A DNA stretch of 64,000 nt from Oenanthe sinensis (taxonomy: Eukaryota; Streptophyta; Magnoliopsida; Apiales; Apiaceae), in assembly GCA_028671895.1 (NCBI GenBank), contig CM053796.1, forward strand, positions 29,820,860-29,884,859. Direction: 5' to 3'. Of this stretch, positions 52,801 to 63,969 are shown piece by piece. Position 1 is the first letter of the stretch. Every line of letters starts with the position of its first letter. The notes beneath the pieces are model-generated. The model was not told where the DNA came from. It saw only the letters and a program-made list of their open reading frames with translations, and ran no database searches. The translations under genes and the position numbers were made by a program.

Positions 52801-53427
52801 GCCCATCCTTACTTGTAAGGCCAAAAAAAAAAGAGTAAAAAGAATGATGTCTAAAATTGATCCCATCAAATTGAGAAGACAAAATATAAAATCTTTACTC
52901 ACTTGCATCTTTATTATTTTACATTTGCTAATTTTCTGTGTTGTCGATGCAAAAACTTGATAAAGCCTGTACTACACAGACTGACCATACTCCTGCAAGT
53001 CCAAGTCAAATTAACAAGAAAGTAGGGAGAAACTGTGACATCTAAAGGGAATAACAGCTATTTGAAGACTTAATAACTCAATATATACAATTTTTCATCC
53101 AATTGTTCAAAATATAGTCAAGGTGAAATTTTTATATTTTATAGTCAGCTACAGATTCACAGTGGGCAGAAATTATGCTATTACTTTGAGGCAAATAGAA
53201 GTAGAGGCTAGTACTGAAAAGGCAGGATTTGCTAAAAGACCTCTGTGGAAGACTTGAATTTGAAGGTTGCATATTATTAGGTAAAACATGAATATTAATT
53301 TTGGTACAGCATAGCACCTAGAGTTAATAGGACTCGACATAAGTTGCACTCTTTCGGAAAAGAGCAGCATGCTGTGTACAAGTGCATAGAGGCGGAACCA
53401 GAGGGGGTCAGCCTAGGCTACTCCGCT

Positions 53428-53637
53428 ACTCCCTTGATATATACAACAGGATATCCAGCCATTCATTCGTATGTAGACGCCCCCGCCTTGCTTCTCCTTG
53501 AAAATCTGTGATGGACCTTCCTTGAACCAAACTTCATCGTCTTTTCCAACTATATCATCCACCTCCCTCGGTGGTAAACCAAAGGCAAGGTCCTTGGCTT
53601 CCTTCTCTATTCTCTTCCATATATTGTTTTTCCCTAG
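53428..53637 (-). pseudogene. Hypothetical ORF, arm 2 copy
   Basis: Counterpart of 8188-8397 with the frame preserved (WKRIEKEAKDLAFGLPPREV, SQIFKEKQGGGVYIRM). It is cut at the 440-base deletion junction. Unknown family. Confidence 0.4.
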
Positions 53638-53724
53638 TAGTAAATATCAAGTAAATCGTATTTTTGTTCTGCTAATTGATAACAAGGAAATCACACATAA
53701 TTAATAATTGTTAGAATATAATAT

Positions 53725-53921
53725 TTGATCCCGGTAAATCCGTTTTCTAATGATTTGAGGTTGTTTCTTGGTGTAATGGGTGTTACATTAGCTCCTGTTT
53801 ATGTTAATGCCACTGACCCTTTGCCCCATCTCAGCATCAAAGACACCCCTATTGAAACGTCGTCTGCTCAGTACATATTGCAGCAATATACTGCTGCATC
53901 GGGAGGACAGAAGGTCCAGAA
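53725..53921 (+). pseudogene. DUF620 remnant, arm 2, 5' part
   Basis: MIPVNPFSNDLRLFLGVMG through GGQKVQN, near-identical to arm 1, then interrupted by the copia LTR. It resumes at 58610. Confidence 0.8.
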
Positions 53922-54200
53922 TGTTGGGATTATTTCCTAATCCAAACATATCTTTAGTTACCTTATTTAGTTTATGAATAATCAACGTATCAATTTGTAA
54001 GCGTTGACACAGTCTTGGTTGTTGAGTGTGTTTAGGCAAATAAGGTGGAGATAAACTAGGAGATGATTGTTCGGTTTATAGTTTGTTAGTCTATTTATTC
54101 TTCCTTCTGTAATGTTTATAAAATCAATTCGATTGCATAGTTTTCCATATTAGCAAATCGCATTCTCTATATCTTTCAATATTACAGTTTATATTCATCA
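53922..54200 (+). repeat. Copia 5' LTR
   Basis: tgttgggattatttcctaat to tatattcatca. Confidence 0.93.
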
Positions 54201-54202
54201 TC

Positions 54203-54214
54203 TGGTATCAGAGC
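54203..54214 (+). promoter_or_regulatory. Copia primer-binding site
   Basis: tggtatcagagc, complementary to the initiator tRNA-Met 3' end, two bases after the 5' LTR. Confidence 0.93.
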
Positions 54215-54223
54215 TCACAGGAA

Positions 54224-55120
54224 ATGGAGGCGGCAAGCAACGTATCAAACAAGTCTAAGGAAGGGTCCATTGGTTTGAGCATCCCTACGCTGACAAAATC
54301 AAACTATACCACTTGGGCTATAAAGATGAAAGTCTTTATGCAAGCACACACAGTATGGGAGGCAATAGAGCCTAAAGATCCGAAAGTAGCATGTGAGGAG
54401 AAGACAGATAAGCGTGCACTGGCCATGATCTATCAAGGAATACCCGATGACATGCTGTTGGCAGTTGCGGAGAAGAAAACATCCAAGGAGGCTTGGGACT
54501 CGATCAAAATAATGTGCCAGGGTGCGGATAAAGTGAAAAGGCAAAGGCTCAGACCCTGAAAAGAGAGTTTGAGTTGTTACAGATGAAAGACACAGAGCCA
54601 CTTGACGATTTCTGTATGAGACTGAATGGTTTGGTCACAAACATCAGGGCGTTAGGAGAAACAATCGAAGATGATTACGTCGTTAAAAAGTTTTTGAGGG
54701 CTGTTCCAACCAGGTTCTTGCAAATTGCTTCGACAATTGAACAATTTGGGAACCTGGATTCAATGTCCGTGGAGGAAGTGGTTGGATCTCTTCGTGCTTA
54801 CGAAGAACGTCTGCAGGGATCTGCAGAAAAAGGCGAGGAACAGTAACTGTTAATGACGGAGGAAGAATGGCAAAAGAAGGAGAACTCTGAAGGTAAGCTA
54901 TTGCTTACTAAAGAAGAATGGCTGAGAAGGTCAGGAAAGAGTGCATCACAGGGTGGAAGAGACTATCGAACGAGAGACTATCGACCCGCTCGAGATAGAA
55001 GCCAAACCAGATGCTTTGGTTGTGGAGGTTTTGGACACATTGCTGTCGAATGTCGCAAGCAAGGAAGAAACAAACAATCAAAGGGAGAAGTAAACTTGAC
55101 ACAATTGTCAGATAATGAAC
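54224..55120 (+). pseudogene. Copia gag, broken
   Basis: Starts MEAASNVSNKSKEG with a DUF4219/UBN2-type capsid (LTKSNYTTWAIKMKVFMQAH). A one-base loss near 54535 shifts the frame, and a TAA at 54844-54846 interrupts it again. A CCHC knuckle CFGCGGFGHIAVEC is at about 55014-55055. Confidence 0.88.
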
Positions 55121-56325
55121 CTGCTTTATTGACGGCACTTTATGACAATGGTGTGAAAGAGGTAGTTGCTGTGACCGAAGATGGAGGAACGAATAATAAG
55201 AAAGACACTGAGGAACACACCTGGTACCTTGACAACGGTGCCAGTAACCATATGACAGGTCGACGAGACAAGTTCGAGAAACTGGACAGAACAGTGAGGG
55301 GTGAAGTGAAATTTGGAGATGGCTCGTTGGTAAAGATTGAGGGAAATGGATCTATCCGGATTGCGTGTAAAAATGGAGAGCACAGGACACTAGATGATGT
55401 TTACTTTATTCCCACTTTGCGAAGCAATATCATTAGTCTTGGTCAGCTCTCTGAGGAAGGAAACAGGGTTGTGCTAGATGGCGAACACCTTTGGGTATAT
55501 GAAAGTTGTGGTCGACTGTTAATGCAGGTTAGGAGAACCAGAAATAGATTGTATAAAATCTATATCGAAGAGGCACCACAAACTTGTCTTCTAACAAAGA
55601 GTGAAGAAAAAGCTTGGCTATGGCATCAACGTCTTGGCCATGTCAATTTCAAGGCATTGCATCTTATGTCAAAGCATCAAATGGCACATGGACTTCCCTC
55701 GATTGATCAACTGAGTGAACTGTGTAGCGGATGCCTCATGTCTAAGCAAACACGTAAGCCATTTCCAACTCAAGCAAATTTAATCTCGAAAACTAAATTG
55801 GAATTGATACATCTAGACTTGTGTGGACCTTTGTCTCCTCCTACTCCAATGGGCAACCGTTATTTCATGCTATTAGTTGATGATTATACACGTATGATGT
55901 GGGTATATGTACTCAAAACAAAAGATGAAGCACTGACATGTTTTAAGAAATTTAAGTTGCTTGTCAAAAATGGTAAAGAACAGGGCATTCAGGTGTTGAG
56001 AACGGATCGTGGTGGAGAGTTCTGCTCCTAGGAATTCCAGACATTTTGTGATGACCACGGAATAATGCGACATTTTACAGCACCCTACACACCATAACAA
56101 AATGGTGTCGTAGAGCGCCGTAACTGCACAGTTGCTGCCATGGCCAGAAGTATGCTAAGTGAACGAAAAATGCCAGAAAAATACTGGGGTGAGGCTGTAC
56201 GCTATGCAGTTTATGTACTCAACAAATTGCCAACTCGATCAATGTCTATGGTCACACCTCATGAAGCTTGATTCGAGAGAAAATCGAGTGTTGACTACCT
56301 AAGAATCTTTGGCTGCATAGCATAC
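55121..56325 (+). pseudogene. Copia protease and integrase, broken
   Basis: Protease WYLDNGASNHMTG (about 55222-55260), GAG-pre-integrase WLWHQRLGHVNF, integrase core LIHLDLCGPLSPP, RTDRGGEFCS and QNGVVERRNCTVAAM. In-frame stops: TAG 56029-56031, a TAA near 56094 just before QNGVV, and a TGA near 56270. Confidence 0.9.
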
Positions 56326-58311
56326 ATGAAAGTGCCTGCTCCATTCACAAAGAAGCTTGATAATAGGAGTTTGAAACTCGTTCATATTGGTCAAGAACCA
56401 GGTACAAAAGCCTACAGGTTATTTGACCCCGTTTCTGGCAGCGTACACATAAGCAGAGATGTTACCTTCGATGAAAGCAAAGGCTGGAATTGGGAGACTG
56501 ATACAAATGCTGCAAGTTTTTCAAATCAGTGGGAGATTGATTTTACAAGTAACCAAGAACAAAGTATTACTGAAGAAGACCCACAAACTCTACAAACTCC
56601 ACAAACTCCACGAACACCTGTGTCCACTCAGACAACCAAAAGTAGTGATTTCGAGTCTAGTACCACCAGTGATAGCAGCGAGCAGCCCAAGAAATACCGA
56701 ACTCTTGCTGATATTTATGCTACTTCAACTGTAGTAGAACTCGAAGAGGAACTGTTTCTAATGGGAATTGATGAACATGTTTGCTTTGAACAAGCAATTG
56801 CAGATGATGTCTGGAAAGAAGCAATGGAAAAGGAGATAAATTCCATTGAGAATAATAAAACATGGGAGCTCACTACATTACCCAAAGGACATAAAGCTAT
56901 CGATTTAAAATGAGTGTTCAAGGTGAAAAAGGATCAGAATGGTGAGGTAACTAAACACAAGGCGCGACTTGTAGCAAAGGGATATGTACAACGTCATGGG
57001 ATGGATTATGACGAAGTTTTTTCTCCTGTGACAAGGCTGGAAACAGTTCGGTTACTCCTCGCACTAGCAGCCAAAAATGACTGGGAGGTACATCACCTCG
57101 ACGTCAAATCTACGTTCTTAAACGGTGCCTTACTTGAAGAGGTTTATGTACGCCAGCCAAAAGGTTTTGTCAAGAAAGGGGACGAAGACAAAGTATACAG
57201 ACTTCTAAAAGCTTTGTATGGGTTACGTCAAGCCCCTAGGGCTTGGTACTCACGTTTCAATCAGTATCTCTTGCAACTTGGTTTTATCAAGTGACCCTTC
57301 GAACATGCTGTCTACACGAAGAGGTTTGGTGCAGATTATTTGGTCATTGGTGTTTATGTTGACGACTTACTTATCACAGGTACGAGTATGTCACACATTA
57401 TCAAATTCAAGGGGGAAATGAGCAAGGAATTTGATATGTCTAACATGGGTAAGCTATCTTACTACTTAGGACTAGAGGTAACTCAAAGCAATGAATTTAT
57501 TGAAATCAAGCAATCGAGTTATGCTAAAAAAGTCCTCGAGAAGGCAGGCCTAGCAGAGTGTAATGCTGTTAAGTTTCTCATGGATCACAACATACAGATT
57601 CATGCGGATGAAGCTGGTAAGACAGTGAATTCAACTCAATACAAGAGTTTAGTTGGTGGGCTGAGATACCTGGTGCACACACGCCCGGACATCGCTTTTG
57701 CGGTTGGCATAGTTAGTCGTTACATGGAGAGACCAACTGAGTTACACCTAAGTGCAGTAAAGAGAATTTGTCGCTATGTTAAGGGGACAATGCACTATGG
57801 CTTGCTGTATACTAAAGGGCAGGGAAATTATATTCTATCTGGGTTTTCTGATAGTGATCTAGCTGGGAGTTTGGATGATAGAAAGAGTACAGGTGGGATG
57901 GCATTCTACCTCGATGAGAATCTGGTTACGTGGGTATCACAAAAACAACGCTGCGTTGCACTGTCTTCGTGCGAAGTAGAGTTCATGGCCGCCACTGCGG
58001 CTGCATGCCAAGCCATTTGGCTTCAACGAGTTCTAAGCTGTATTGCAGACATAAAACCTGGTCCAATTACACTGTATATCGATAATAGGTCTGCTGTTGA
58101 CCTTGCTCGGAATCCAGTATTTCATGGGAGAAGTAAGCACATCGATTTGAGATATCACTTCATCCGTGATTGTGTTGAAAATGGCTTAATCATTATAAAA
58201 TATGTCAGCACTAACGAGCAGCGTGCTGACATCTTAACAAAAGCAATGGCAGTAGTAAAGTTTGAGAAGATGAGGGATTTGTTGGGAGTAAAGAAGCTCA
58301 GTGATGTTTAG
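56326..58311 (+). pseudogene. Copia reverse transcriptase and RNase H
   Basis: RT motifs HKARLVAKGYVQ, LDVKSTFLNGALLEEVYV, ALYGLRQAPRAWY and the catalytic YVDDLLITG. RNase H part with DSDLAGSLDDRKSTGG, LYIDNRSAVDLARNP and DILTKAM. TGA stops at about 56911-56913 and 57292-57294 break the frame. The last 323 codons (57340-58311) are open. Confidence 0.92.
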
Positions 58312-58325
58312 ATTAAGGGGGAGTA
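58312..58325 (+). promoter_or_regulatory. Copia polypurine tract
   Basis: attaagggggagta directly before the 3' LTR. Confidence 0.85.
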
Positions 58326-58604
58326 TGTTGGGATTATTTCCTAATCTAAACATATCTTTAGTTACCTTATTTAGTTTATGAATAATCAACGTATCAATTT
58401 GTAAGCGTTGACACAATCTTGGTTGTTGAGTGTGTTTAGGCAAATAAGGTGGAGATAAACTAGGAGATGATTGTCCGGTTTATAGTTTGTTAGTCTATTT
58501 ACTCTTCCTTCTGTAATGTTTATAAAATCAATTCGATTGCATAGTTTTCCATATTAGCAAATCGCATTCTCTGTATCTTTCAATATTACAGTTTATATCC
58601 ATCA
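58326..58604 (+). repeat. Copia 3' LTR
   Basis: tgttgggattatttcctaat to tatatccatca. Confidence 0.93.
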
Positions 58605-58609
58605 CAGAA

Positions 58610-58714
58610 TTCCATCAGGAATGCTTATGCCATGGGAAAAGTGAAGATGTTAGATTCGGAGTTTGAAAATTCCACACGAGTGTCAAGAACAAGAATGCTA
58701 CAAGAGATGCTGAA
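58610..58714 (+). pseudogene. DUF620 remnant, arm 2, 3' part
   Basis: Continues NSIRNAYAMGKVKMLDSEFE after the copia insertion. It diverges from arm 1 at agatgctgaa, the edge of the duplication. Confidence 0.78.
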
Positions 58715-58799
58715 CATGGGTTTCTTAACTTTCTTTAGAATGAAAGGTTTGACAATATGTTTGATGTCTTCCTATACAGTATGTTTCTTACCATTTTTC

Positions 58800-59055
58800 T
58801 TCTCATAGTTAAACCCTATACCTATCATTTGATTTTCAGTATTATCATCATGATATGATTTTAACAGGGAAGAACAATTCTTGTAAGCTTTGATTTTAAG
58901 TTTATTCTCAGAAATCTGTTTTCTGAGAAATTCCTCAATCTGGGAAGCACAAATACTTGTTTTTAAGGATCTCATTTTCTTTTTGCAAGGACTCAAAATC
59001 ATTCTGTTTAAGTTCTAGTTCATGATTCTTAATTCTCAATAACTCATTAGCACTA
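58800..59055 (-). repeat. Inverted gag-like repeat, left arm
   Basis: The minus strand encodes ASQIEEFLRKQISENKLKIK, AYKNCSSLLKSYHDD and IGIGFNYEKK, similar to the coiled-coil region of Sirevirus-type gag. It pairs with 59185-59390. Confidence 0.75.
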
Positions 59056-59184
59056 GACAGTTTGACAATCTCCTCATTAGCACCTAGCATGCTTATATGA
59101 ATATTGAAAATTTCCGAACTTAAACTTTCAACAGTTTTCTTATACTAAATTTTCTCAATAACTCATTAACACTTTCAACAGTCT

Positions 59185-59390
59185 AGTACTAATGAGTAAG
59201 AATCATGAACTAGAACTTAAACAGAATGCTTTTGAGTCCTTGCAACAAGAAAATGAAAATTTTAAAAACAAGGTAGTTTGTGCTTCCCAGATTGAGGAAT
59301 TTCTCATAACACATATTTCTGAGAATGAACTCAAAATCAAGGCTTACAAGAATTTTTCTTCCCTGTGAAAATCATACCATGATCAATTAT
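59185..59390 (+). repeat. Inverted gag-like repeat, right arm
   Basis: ELKQNAFESLQQENENFKNK, ASQIEEFLITHISENELKIK and AYKNFSSL. Complementary to the left arm over about 200 bases with mismatches. The spacer is about 130 bases. Confidence 0.75.
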
Positions 59391-59600
59391 AACTATGTGT
59401 TTTTTACTCATAAAAATGTGTGCCAAAAAGTTAAAAAAAACATTATTAAGAACCGAATGCAGTGTTCTAAAAAACGGGAATCGGAGTTAGACGGTGAAGG
59501 TACCGTCTAGTGATTAATCGGGTAATCGGTGATTAATCGGATTGATTAATCGAAAATAATTTAATTTAATAAATAATAATATGATATAATATAATTTGCC
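59384..59600. mobile_element. Stowaway end plus hAT-like MITE start, fragment
   Basis: caattataactatgtgtttt and cattattaagaaccg match the right half of the Stowaway-like MITE. From 59458 agtgttctaaaaaacgggaa matches the left end of the element at 22191. Confidence 0.6.
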
Positions 59601-59607
59601 TTACAAG

Positions 59608-59814
59608 TAGGGGTGAACATTCAGTTCGGTTAACCGATAACCAAACTGATTAACCGAAAAAAATTCAGTTCGGTTAACCGATTTATAAAATATTATATTA
59701 TAAAATTCGGTTCAGTTTTTTGTAGAGTTTTTTTGACATTTCGGTTATTCGGTTAACCGAATAACTGAATTTATTAATCGATTTAATATTTAATATATAC
59801 AATATTATATTATG

Positions 59815-59850
<36 letters not shown>

Positions 59851-61266
59851 AATAAATATATATATATATATATATATAATATAATATATATATATACATA
59901 TTAATATTAATATATATTATATTGCATATATTATATAAATTATATATTAATATATAATTATATATAAAATTATTAGCGATTTGAGAGAGTATCTAAAATT
60001 TATGAATTATTTAGGGTCATACAACTCATATTTATTGTAAATTTGTAATAAAAATATATTATATTATAAAATATAATATAATATTTTATAATATATATAC
60101 ACATATATAAATATTATATTTTATATTTTATTATATTATATATATTAATATAATTTGCCTTACAAGTAGGGGTGAACATTCAGTTCGGTTAACAGATAAT
60201 CAAACCGATTAACCGAAAAAAATTCGGTTCAACTAACCGATTTATAAAATATTATATTATAAAATTTGGTTCAGTTTTCGGTAGAGATTTTTTGACATTT
60301 TGGTTATTTGGTTGGTTATTCGGTTAACCGAATTTATTAACCAATTTAATATTATATTATATACAATATTATATTATGCATAATATACATATATATATAT
60401 ATTAATAATAATAATAATAATAATAATATATATTATATTGCATATATTATATATATATATATATATATTATATATTAATATATAATTATATATATAATTA
60501 TTAGCGATTTGAGAGAGTATTTAAAATTTATGAATTATTTAGGGTAATACAACTCATATTTATTGTGAATTTGTAATAAAAATATATTATATTATATTAT
60601 AAAATATAATATAATATTTTATATTATAATATATATATAAATATTATATTTTATATTTTAATATATTATATATATATATTAATATAATTTGCCTTACAAG
60701 TAGGGGTGACATTCGGTTCGGTTGTTCAACAACCAAACCGATTAACCGAAAATTTTTTGGTTCGGTTAACTGATTTATAAAATATTATATTATAAAATTC
60801 GGTTTGGTTTTCGATAGAGTTTTTTTTACATTTCGGTTATTCGGTTTGTTATTCGGTTAACCGAATAACCGAATTTATTAACTAATTTAATATTATATTA
60901 TATATAATATTATACTATGTATAATATACATATATTAATATATATATACATATTATATTAATATATATATATATATATATATAATATACATATATATATA
61001 TATATATATTAATATATATAATATAATATATTATTTCAATATGTAGTTAATTTTCAATTTTTTAATTTTTTTAAAAATAAATTTCGGTTTATAAATTCGA
61101 TTTTCGGTAATAACCGAAATAATAATTTGGGTTTCACTTAAAAATTGAATTAATTTCGATTCGGTAGCTTTTTTCTAACTAATTCGGTTTCGGTTAACCG
61201 AAACAAATTTCGGTTTCGGTTAACCGAAACAAATTTCGGTTTCGGTTAACCGAATACTCATCCCTA
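59608..61266. repeat. Tandemly amplified hAT-like element (three left ends)
   Basis: Three left ends (59608, 60167, 60701; spacing 559 and 534) each read cttacaag then taggggtga. One right end at 61266 is followed by cttacaag. Each of the first two units also carries a gattaatcg-MITE segment (attagcgatttgagagagta) and ends with aatataatttgcc. Confidence 0.7.
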
Positions 61267-61378
61267 CTTACAAGTTGGACCTTAGCCATAGGTTAAGATT
61301 TTAAATCGCGGCATTCAGATCATTTTCTCATTAAAATTTAATATTTAATATTTAAAATATTAGCAAAAGGTTTGAATG

Positions 61379-61612
61379 ATACTCTATCTTGTCCTTAATA
61401 ATAGTTTTTATTTTATTTTTTGGCACACATGTTTAGAAGTAAAAAACACTTATATATATTTAACAAAAATTTAAAAAATTTATATCAAATAAAAATTTAG
61501 AATTTAAATTTTTATATGATATAAAAATTAAAAACTAATATCAATTATAACTATGTATTTTTTACTCCTAAATATGTGTGCCAAAAAGTAAAAAAAATAT
61601 TATTAAGAACCG
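61379..61612. mobile_element. Stowaway-like MITE, uninterrupted copy
   Basis: actctatcttgtccttaata to aagaaccggagggag, inverted ends beside TA. It serves as the empty-site reference for the MITE split by the Sirevirus-like element. Confidence 0.75.
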
Positions 61613-62135
61613 GAGGGAGTGTTCTAAAAGACGGGAATCGGAGTTAGACGTTGAATGTACAATCCAGTGATTAATCGGGTAATCGGTGATTAATCGAAAA
61701 AAAATTAATTTAATAAATAATAATATATAATTATATTTAAACATTTTCAAATGATTATAAAATTATAATGACAAAATATCGTATATCATTAATCCATATA
61801 TATTTAGATGCTAACATTTACGGAAAAAAATCACTTATCATTAACATTTTATGTGGTTTATACTTAATAATCATTATTTAATAATTAATCTTAATATTTA
61901 TTACATAATATATCATATAATTATTAGCGATTTGAGAGAGTATTTAAAATTTATGAAGTATTTAGGGTCATATAACTCATATTTATTGTAAATTTATAAT
62001 AAAAATATATTATTTATTATTTTTTTAAAAATAAAATAGTTTTACCGATTTTGACCATTTTAACCAATTTTTGACCGTCTCGGTCGATTTTTCCGCCTCG
62101 GCCGATTTTTTTAAAAATGTCAATTTTACCCGATT
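61613..62135. mobile_element. hAT-like MITE, partial copy
   Basis: Matches 22191-22730 from tgttctaaaagacgggaatc to the ccgattttgacc/cggccgattttt block. The right terminus is missing; different sequence starts near 62140. Confidence 0.6.
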
Positions 62136-62349
62136 TATATGGCCAGTAGTCACAAAATTTTTCAGTGTTACCAGCCAAAGTGTTACCATATGTGGCTTAA
62201 AATTGATCTATGCTATGTATAGGCTACATGGTTTTTTAGTGTTATTGTTGGTATCACTTGCTGTAACTATAGAAGTGATTGGGTATCTATGGTAACACTA
62301 AAATTGTTGTTACCGTTGGTCTTAAAAAATTGTAACCGTAAAGCTGAAA

Positions 62350-63726
62350 TATTTAGGCGGCATAATAAAAAATAGAGCGGGTTTCTTCAAATATTTCATA
62401 AATTACATCTCCCCCTCACAACATATCTCTCTCACTCTCACATCTCTCCCGCAGCTCACTCTCTCACTCTCACTCACATCTCTCCCGCAACATATCTCTC
62501 TCTCACACACATTTATTACTCTCACCTCTTTCGCAAATCACTCTTACCTCTCATCGTTCTTCACTCTCTCTCATAAGCTACGGGTTATCTCACTGCAAGT
62601 CGGGTCATCTCACTCTTCACTCTTCATTGCAAGAGGGACTTCAGTCTCCAATCATCACTTAATTGGGTCTTAATTGGGTCTTCATCATCACTTAATCCAC
62701 TGGGATAACAAGCAATTAGGGTTGGTAAATTAAGGTTCCTCAATTAGGGTTTCTGAATTGGGGCTTTAGCAATCAGGTTTCTCAACTAGTTTCTGAGCAA
62801 GTGTAAATTTTCTAGCAAGTGTTTTTCCTACAGGTATAATTTTTCTCAGGTTTTTGTGTATTATATACTTATTTGTTCATGTTTTGCATTTATGTTAAAA
62901 TTTGTTAGTTAGCTAAGCTATTGAGTATGTTAAGAATTACTTGTTTTATGGGTTTTTGGGTATGTTAATAATGTTTTATGGTTTTATCTGGTTTTATGGT
63001 TTCTTCATCAATCCGATAATCATCTATTGATTACTCCTTTGTAGTAGCCTTATTATTAAACTCCTGCTCTGTGAATGCAGCAATTTTTCATACATAAAGA
63101 AATGAAGTTTTAGCCTCAAATGATACTTAAAAATTAACCAATAGATGGTTTTATGGTTTTATGTCAAACTGACTGCACATGACAGACACAAATTAACATA
63201 TGTAAACAGAGTAGTGCATCTGGACACAAGTGTGGTAATCAACAATTCAAGATATGTTCTTATAGTTACTGTTGTCGTATCAGTATAATGTGATGATGTG
63301 AAATATACGATATGTATACTAGCTTGCTCAACTTATATATTACATGGAATCTGTTATAATTATTTTAATAATCTTACAATCATTGAATATCAAAGAATGG
63401 TGAATGCTATATGACAAGGTTTGCTCAACTTATGTTTGAAGATTGAGTATGTATACATATGTATGATTAAATCATTATGCATGCATTTGAATAGATATTA
63501 ATATGTTTATTATGCCTGCATATGTATGATTGAATCATTCTAGTAATTACATTTCCCTTCTACAGATAATTAAAATAAGTATGTAGGCTATGTACCTTGT
63601 ATAGGGATAATCATAATAAAATGAATCCCTAAGACTAATTGTTAAACACGTAAAACAAACACAGAGATTATATCATCTATATGAGAAACTAATTCTATAA
63701 GTTTATATTTTCAGTAGTAGCTAGTT
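62350..63726 (+). other. Leader and intron-like DNA before the transposase ORF
   Basis: 62405-62600 holds short tandem copies of ctctcactctcacatctctc. The rest is AT-rich with no ORF, and could be a 5' UTR and intron. Confidence 0.4.
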
Positions 63727-63969
63727 ATGACTGGGAAAGGTAATACTTGGTTGAATCTTCCCAAGTACACCAAAGATTACACCGATGGAGTCAAATTATT
63801 TGTGAAAAAAGCGATGGCCAATTACGCCACTGAAGAAGAAATTAAGTGTCCTTGTCGTAAGTGTGAAAATCGTTTGTGGTGGTGTCCTAACAATGTCGAG
63901 AGTCACCTCATCTGCAATGGATCTTCTCCATTGTTTGTTGAGTGGATTTATGATGTTACTTATCAGTAG
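63727..63969 (+). CDS. Transposase-associated domain (CACTA, TNP2 type), partial
   Basis: 80 codons: WLNLPKYTKDYTDGVKLFVK, then IKCPCRKCENRLWW and VESHLICNG. This matches the transposase-associated domain (PF13963) at the N-terminus of plant CACTA transposases, with its CPCRKC and histidine positions. The catalytic TNP2 domain is not in the window. The frame stops at 63969, either a real stop or an exon edge. Confidence 0.8.
   Translation: MTGKGNTWLNLPKYTKDYTDGVKLFVKKAMANYATEEEIKCPCRKCENRLWWCPNNVESHLICNGSSPLFVEWIYDVTYQ

Larger units (their letters stand above)
53922..58604 (+). mobile_element. Ty1-copia retrotransposon in the DUF620 fragment
   Basis: 4,683 bp. LTRs of 279 bp (53922-54200, 58326-58604) with TG/CA ends differ at six sites by eye. 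A perfect cagaa duplication flanks it (53917-53921, 58605-58609). One gag-pol frame in Ty1-copia order carries several stops and one frameshift, so it is not autonomous. The short LTR and the RT sequence resemble the Ivana/Oryco-type plant copia group, a tentative assignment. Confidence 0.9.
52125..58714 (-). repeat. Arm 2 of the long inverted duplication
   Basis: Reverse complement of 7780-10200, interrupted by the copia element 53922-58604 and lacking the arm 1 segment 8397-8832. Homology ends inside the DUF620 fragment at about 58714. Confidence 0.8.
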
